Assembly (NCBI RefSeq): GCF_003945595.2
Contig: NW_024104421.1
Location: forward strand, 5,890,001-5,954,000
Direction: 5' to 3'
Source of the DNA: Pipra filicauda
Taxonomy: Eukaryota > Chordata > Aves > Passeriformes > Pipridae
DNA: 64,000 bases
A program made the position numbers and the translations under genes. Below, one piece after another: positions 60,001 to 64,000 of this stretch; the first letter of the stretch is position 1; every line of letters starts with the position of its first letter. Below the pieces are notes generated by a model. It searched no databases. It had not been told where the DNA came from and saw only the letters and a list, made by a program, of their open reading frames with translations.

Positions 60001-63000
60001 TCCCTAAAAGGTTCATGGTGTTAAAAAAATTAATGAATACTGCAAAGCTTTAGTGAGATCCAGAGCATTACATTAATCCCATTTATCATGTAAGCTTTCC
60101 TTGTCAGTCACACGTGAAACATTCACTTGTAAGCTTCTGCTTGCCCTTCCTGGCTCTACTCCTGGGTTCCTCTCATTGCAACCTATGTAGGGCTCAAATC
60201 TCCAGTCCTGATGTACAGGGTTCATTCTTACTCCTCATTGATGAAGATAAGCTCCAGTGAAGGTTGGCCATGCTTTTCGCTGAGACCTGCAACAAAGGAA
60301 GAGAAAGCAGCCCTTGGGGTAAGAACTGAACTGAGCCCCTGGGTCACACCACTGGACCTGGAGGGGATGCTGCAAACAAAAGTTTGTCCGAGCTGTCTCC
60401 AATGCTCTCTTTATGCAGCATGTTATTATTTTGTGTTGTACTGATCATGTGCCTCTGGCAGTTACAAGACTATCATGCTTACATATAATAGACAAGGTTG
60501 GATGAAATAATTTTCAGCCTGGAAACTGTAAACTGACAGAAAGATTTTTTTTTTCTACCTAAATCCTTTCTTTCTGGGAAGGAATGAACAAAATGAACCT
60601 TAGAGCCCTTATCAGTTTTTTGTTTTGGGATTGTCAAAGAGCACACTTTTGGGCCTCTTCTAAATTTCCTGAACTTTATTCTCATGAGTTTCCTTCCAAC
60701 CCTGTAAAATCACATGACCTAAAAGTTTATGACACACAAACTCCAGTAGATACCTTCATTCAGTATAAATAGTTTTGCAACTCCAATTCTTCCATCTCAT
60801 CTTAAAACTTTCTTTCATTTTTTGAAAGGAATATCAGAGTACCAAAGGAAAGAGTACAGATCAGTATCTTTGACAGTATAAATCAGACAGATCTGACCTT
60901 GATAGAATTTGAATAATATGTATCAACAAGTCTGGTCACTGCTAACCAAATGAGCAAAGAATGACCAATATTGACAAATACCTATTGGCTGCTTTTCTTC
61001 AGTAATGGTGCTGCCTGCAGTACTGATGACCTCACACTCCTCCTCAGCATTCACTAGCTCCTGGAGCACTGCCTCCACAATTGGCATCACCATGGCTGTG
61101 GTGGATGTGTTGGAAAGCCACATGGAGAGCACCGTGGTGCAACACATAAAGCAAAGAAGCAACCTGGCGTGCAACACAGGGAAATCCAAAGAGTTAGAGG
61201 TGGCAGAAAGAGGATGAGAAGATTTGTAAGCTTTCAAGCTCTGAAAGGAAAGATGGATATGAGCTATTTTGTGCCCATGGATGGAAAAATGAGAGTTGTT
61301 TTGAGCTGCTGCTGCCAGGCTCAGATTATGCCAAAGTCAAAAGTTCACTCACATGCCTGGCTTGGCTCCAGCCATCATGACCATGCGCAGGGCAATTCGC
61401 TTGTGGAGATTCCACTTTTCTACAGAAGCTGCCACACAAATCACACCCATGAGGAGCAAAGTTGTGTTCTTGAAATATTCAGCAGCCACCTGCGTTAAGG
61501 GCCAGGGGGAAGCAGTCAGTTAAAAAAGCAGTAACTGCCCTACACAGAAAGCGCGTTGAATGCGAAGTAATGTGGTGTCGCACGTTTTTGCTCCCCGGAG
61601 GGTAAGAATGACAGGGAGCTGGAGAACATGAAGAATTCATAAGTCAAAATATTCTCTTTAATCTGTTTCATGTTGTGTTTATGAATAACAAGGCTCTATA
61701 CTCAATTGTTTGTAGGCTTCTCAGTTTTGAAGAGATCAAGAGAAATGTTACTTATTTGAGCAGGATGTTCAGTGCCTGCAGTTAGTCTGTCATACTCAGC
61801 TAGGCTCACATGGAAACAACCACAGACAAAACTCTGCACTGAAGGCAGTTTATTCATGTGCTTCAACTGCTTTTTCATTCTGGAGCTATCGTTATCTATC
61901 TTGTTTATATTTATTCTATCTTGTTCAACTTTTGGGTGAAATGTGGCATCCCCAGAACCTGCAGCTTCAGAAAAAGAGTCCTATGGGACATGCTCTTTGA
62001 ATGCAGCTGAGAAAGGATTTTATACTGCTGTGATGATCCACAAATCCTGTGCCAAAACTTTTCGCATTGGAAACCTATCTCCATTTTATCAGGAAAATAT
62101 GGAAAAGTTTCAAGAAACAGAACTTCAATTTAAGAGAGCAAGCTAAAACCATCAAAATGGGAGAAAGTAAAAGTTACAACATTTCATCCTGATGCAATCC
62201 TTCTTAAGCTGTTGCTGGAATATTTTTCCAAAAACATAATTTCTTCAGTTTAAAACTATTCTTCTAAACAAACGTAGGTGCCAGCATTTTAAAACAATTA
62301 AGATCAGAGGAAGCAGTAGTTTTTCCATTATCCTCAGTAATACTGACACTCCTCCATAAAAATGCAAGAATGTCACTAATGTTATTCTGTGAAATCTGAA
62401 ACAAGTTATGTATTTAATTACATTTATTTAATAAATCCCCATAGTGACCTAAATAGACTTGGCCAACAGAGTTGTGTGCCAGAACTTTTAAATATCACTT
62501 TTTCTTCCACTGTTTTTTTTCTCATTAACTTTCTTTATTTTTCTGCTACCTTGTTATAAAAATATCTTGAGGTGAATGAAAGAAATCCATCAAGCCAGCA
62601 GAACAAAGAATCTCTTGTTCTCCTTTATTCCTTTCACAGGCATTTTGGAGAAACCAGTGAATGTTAATAGTCTTGTTAATACCCACGTACATATATATGA
62701 CACTCATGTTCTTAAGTCCCTGTGAGTTATTTGTAGCTTAAAGTGCTAGGCAAGAGCCCTGGGTCAGTCACTCCACAACAGTAAACTGGAAATACTGCAG
62801 CATCATCAGAGTTGTTTATTTTTTAAATACAAGGGTTTATTTCTGTTCCTAAAGCAAATAATATGTTCTCTGCAGTAGTTCCACTGTCATTTTATTTGAT
62901 ATTACATTGAATTTCTGTCAGGCTGCCATTAAATTTTCCTTTTCAATGTTCTTCCAAGTTTTTAATGAAAATGCCTAACTACTTTGCCTTTATGATAGGA

Positions 63001-64000
63001 AAAAAAATTTTGAAACTACTGAATTGTGTTAGTATGGAAATGTATCTGATTGTATTATATCACTGGGAGAAATAAAACAGGTAATAAAATTTTTGGTTCA
63101 TGCTTTTCTCTATCCATTTATCGGTGTTCCCAGTGCTATATTGTGACAGAAATTCAACAAATTTATGGTTGCTATGTATTCTTCTGTGTCCTTATCTGTA
63201 TTTCTAGTCCTTTCATCAAGTGTGAGGCTCCCTTACCCTCCCCAAAAAAAGAGAGAGAAAAAAGCAGGGGAAAAAAAGTTGTAGATGAAATAAAATAAAT
63301 TCTTGGCATATCATGAAAGACAGTGACATTCAAGAAAACGCTCAGGTAAGCACATTCAAAACTGATCATATAAACTTTTTTGTACAGCTACTCCTTTGCC
63401 TGAGAACTCATGGCTACAATGCAGCACTAGGTCACAGCTTTGAAAAAGGATTAAACATTCACCCAGACAACAAAATTATCTAGACTTTTACACTAAATGG
63501 TAACTATTTTTAGCATATGTAGCCTCTTGCCTTATATGTCTTCTATAATAAATGTAACTGGAAGGAAACTTCACAGCGTATCCCATACTGCTCTTTACAT
63601 GGTTTTGAAGGTAGGATCTTTTAATGCAATGTGTTTTGGGAATTGTTGATGCTGCAGTAGCTGAAAGGATGGTCATCCTTCCTGTCTAATATAGTGTATA
63701 TTATATCCTATATCTATCTTCAGTGGAAGAAAGAGATGTTCAGACCAAGTTACACATTACAAGATGTACACTTCTTCCTCCCATACCTCTAAGTCTTGTT
63801 ACTGCACTAAGATTAGTCTTATTCAAATAATTAACTGAGAGTAAGAGCATCAGATAATAAAAAGTTTACAATGGTCTGACCTCACTCGACTTCATGACTC
63901 CAAAAAGTGGATACAGGAAAGCAGGAACTAAGGCTGCTGCACCAAGAGGTACTGCTTCAGAGACCCAGTATACAGCTGTCACAATCAGCACGTAGGCACA
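44939..64000 (-). CDS. SLC13A4: SLC13A4, sodium/sulfate cotransporter (15 exons, 5'-incomplete)
   Basis: Exons in transcription order: 63,881-64,000 (cut by the edge), 61,353-61,489, 60,982-61,163, 60,232-60,286, 58,603-58,642, 57,802-57,880, 56,110-56,300, 54,727-54,846, 51,812-51,913, 50,584-50,685, 49,438-49,535, 48,155-48,285, 47,166-47,327, 45,679-45,816, 44,939-45,076. All use GT-AG and phases agree except across 57,802-57,880, which is one base long. About 597 residues are encoded here; the missing first exon would supply roughly 36, close to the about 626 of human SLC13A4 (recalled). Marks of the SLC13/DASS family: SNTSTTAM (first Na+ motif), TIGGLTTIIGTSTS, TEFVSNPATITIFLP (second Na+ motif), the signature SFAVMLPVGNPPNAIVF, and a C-terminal N-glycosylation site NIT. 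The product is a multi-pass plasma-membrane protein that brings in sulfate with Na+ (NaS2/SUT-1; placenta, choroid plexus and endothelium in mammals). SLC13A1 is the nearest paralogue; closeness to A4 and the STMP1 neighbour decide the call. Confidence 0.97.
45679..45816 (-). CDS. SLC13A4: SLC13A4 exon with SLC13 family signature
   Basis: 138 nt, phase 0 at both ends. SETLLINPLYTLIPVTMC, then SFAVMLPVGNPPNAIVFSYG, the sodium/sulfate symporter family signature. Acceptor CTCTTCTTTCAG, donor GTGAGT. Confidence 0.98.
47166..47327 (-). CDS. SLC13A4: SLC13A4 exon with second sodium motif
   Basis: 162 nt. TSGLSTWIGRQMLSLSSLP, a membrane helix WAVTLLACILVSLV, then TEFVSNPATITIFLPILCSM. The second sodium triad reads SNP, not SNT, as in mammalian SLC13A4. 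Acceptor TTTCCCCAG, donor GTGAGT. Confidence 0.98.
48155..48285 (-). CDS. SLC13A4: SLC13A4 exon (DGEKSTD...VGGGYALAAGCK)
   Basis: 131 nt. DGEKSTDINTLDPIITWKDF then MPWEIVVLVGGGYALAAGCK. I chose the inner acceptor (TTTATTTGATATAG) because DGE then matches the mammalian loop and the protein length. An upstream in-phase acceptor at 48,402 would add 39 residues. Donor GTACTG is weak. Confidence 0.93.
49438..49535 (-). CDS. SLC13A4: SLC13A4 exon (KGYRTDATVS...)
   Basis: 98 nt. KGYRTDATVSLFLGFLLFLI then PAKKPCFGKREK. Acceptor CTTTCCTAG, donor GTGAGG. Phases 2 in and 1 out match both neighbours. Confidence 0.97.
50584..50685 (-). CDS. SLC13A4: SLC13A4 exon (YPEMVTGFFFILM...)
   Basis: 102 nt, membrane helix YPEMVTGFFFILMTLLWF then TREPGFVPGWSSFFE. 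Its acceptor (TTTATTTCTAG) is preceded directly by a (GTTT)n microsatellite. Donor GTGAGT. Confidence 0.97.
50690..50722 (-). repeat. (GTTT)n microsatellite at exon acceptor
   Basis: Seven GTTT units on the transcribed strand end a few bases before the acceptor TCTAG of the exon at 50,584-50,685, so the repeat supplies its pyrimidine tract. Confidence 0.92.
51812..51913 (-). CDS. SLC13A4: SLC13A4 exon (charged loop)
   Basis: 102 nt. FKETCSVSKKKKTKREEMSE and a following RRIQEEYKKLGNV, a cytoplasmic basic/acidic helix conserved in SLC13A4. Acceptor TGTGCTTCAG, donor GTAAAC. Confidence 0.96.
54727..54846 (-). CDS. SLC13A4: SLC13A4 exon (membrane segment pair)
   Basis: 120 nt. QYPNAEVVNFGTWFLFSFPI then a Trp-rich membrane helix WFWMHWLFLGC. 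Acceptor TTTTTCTCTACAG, donor GTGAGT. Confidence 0.97.
56110..56300 (-). CDS. SLC13A4: SLC13A4 exon with GG-T-IGT hairpin
   Basis: 191 nt. TQILVLPPEP, a basic loop ending RHDHMVCKC, then LSISYAATIGGLTTIIGTST, part of the sodium/substrate site in the family. Acceptor CCCCTCACAG, donor GTAAGT. A second, in-frame-restoring acceptor (GATCTAG) lies inside it at 56,261. Confidence 0.96.
57802..57880 (-). CDS. SLC13A4: SLC13A4 exon with apparent 1-nt insertion
   Basis: 79 nt between acceptor CTCCTTACAG and donor GTAAGG. The entry frame (phase 0) reads SMNGVHMIANPI, which aligns with the mammalian loop. The exit must be phase 0 to join the next exon, so 78 nt are expected. With one A fewer in the AAA run at 57,840-57,842, the exon ends GQHLPQ and joins TQILVLP in frame. 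As written, the join reaches a TGA at 56,275-56,277 after eight codons of the next exon. See findings. Confidence 0.9.
58603..58642 (-). CDS. SLC13A4: SLC13A4 40-nt microexon-like exon
   Basis: Acceptor GTTTTTAG, 40 nt, weak donor GTATTG. Encodes ATTTDFSSLMHSK after completing a split Asp codon. It aligns with the LTTLMH region of the mammalian protein. It ends in phase 0. Confidence 0.88.
60232..60286 (-). CDS. SLC13A4: SLC13A4 short loop exon
   Basis: 55 nt between acceptor TTTGTTGCAG and donor GTAAGA. Encodes LSEKHGQPSLELIFINE, matching the cytoplasmic loop of the family member. Phases 1 in and 2 out agree with both neighbours. Confidence 0.93.
60982..61163 (-). CDS. SLC13A4: SLC13A4 exon with first sodium motif
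   Basis: 182 nt. LLLCFMCCTTVLSMWLSNTS includes the SNT sodium-site triad, followed by TTAMVMPIVEAVLQELV and an acidic loop. Acceptor CACGCCAG, donor GTATTT (weak). Confidence 0.97.
61353..61489 (-). CDS. SLC13A4: SLC13A4 exon (VAAEYFKNTT...)
   Basis: Acceptor TTAACGCAG, 137 nt, donor GTGAGT splitting the Met codon after AGAKPG. Encodes a membrane segment (LLLMGVICVAASVEKWN) and the basic HKRIALRM helix. Confidence 0.96.
63881..64000 (-). CDS. SLC13A4: SLC13A4 exon (second coding exon, cut by window edge)
   Basis: Forty codons reading CAYVLIVTAVYWVSEAVPLG and on to FGVMKSSE, then donor GTCAGA, a weak match to consensus. Membrane segment. The exon continues, or has its acceptor, beyond 64,000. 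Confidence 0.95.

Larger units (their letters stand above)
45077..63880 (-). other. SLC13A4: Introns of SLC13A4: contents
   Basis: The 14 introns range from about 190 bases (61,164-61,352) to about 2.8 kb (51,914-54,726). I saw no nested gene, no LTR and no clear CR1 copy in them. What stands out is the (GTTT)n at 50,690, poly(A) runs near 51,960 and 53,751, a CCAAA patch near 58,065 and a C/T-rich run near 59,750. Donors after the exons ending at 63,881, 60,982, 58,603 and 48,155 are weaker than consensus. Confidence 0.6.

Overview
The window is vertebrate nuclear DNA, and almost certainly avian. It has multi-exon genes with GT-AG introns, one CpG-island promoter, CR1 retrotransposon fragments with typical 3' tails, and bird-type solo LTRs of endogenous retroviruses. 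There are no operons, no CRISPR array and no bacterial features. The synteny (STMP1 on +, SLC13A4 convergent on -) matches human 7q33 and its avian counterpart. The species cannot be fixed from the sequence alone.

Layout: (1) 1-29,200 holds no recognisable gene. It contains solo LTRs at about 1,982-2,536, 3,153-4,244 (4-bp target duplication) and 18,651-19,470 (5-bp target duplication, internal 24-bp minisatellite). It also contains CR1 fragments near 9.1, 11.3, 22.6, 25.1-26.1 and 28.7-29.2 kb. (2) 29,290-30,010 is a CpG island with the STMP1 promoter. STMP1 (+) is a 49-codon mitochondrial microprotein gene in three coding exons (29,709-29,723; 33,054-33,107; 35,617-35,697), with a poly(A) signal at 36,054. 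(3) 36,280-37,560 is a composite of LTR pieces just past the STMP1 3' end. (4) 37,600-44,900 is intergenic, with a small minisatellite at 42,074. (5) 44,939-64,000 carries 15 exons of SLC13A4 (-), a sodium/sulfate cotransporter; the first coding exon lies beyond the right edge.

The most notable observation is in SLC13A4. All 15 exon junctions were joined by phase, and the coding sum is one base too long. The extra base localises to an AAA run in a 79-nt exon (57,802-57,880). Reading past it with one A fewer restores a peptide resembling the mammalian protein and puts the next exon in frame. This is a sequencing/assembly error, an allele, or a real lesion that splicing could bypass. Other points are two in-phase acceptors for one exon, a (GTTT)n microsatellite acting as the pyrimidine tract of another, and a strong-context uORF with YY1-like cores at the STMP1 promoter.

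I did not find an unknown multi-gene system. The two genes are convergent neighbours (mitochondrial microprotein, plasma-membrane anion transporter) and I see no evidence that they work together. Family assignments and comparisons with human proteins rest on recall, not on a database search.
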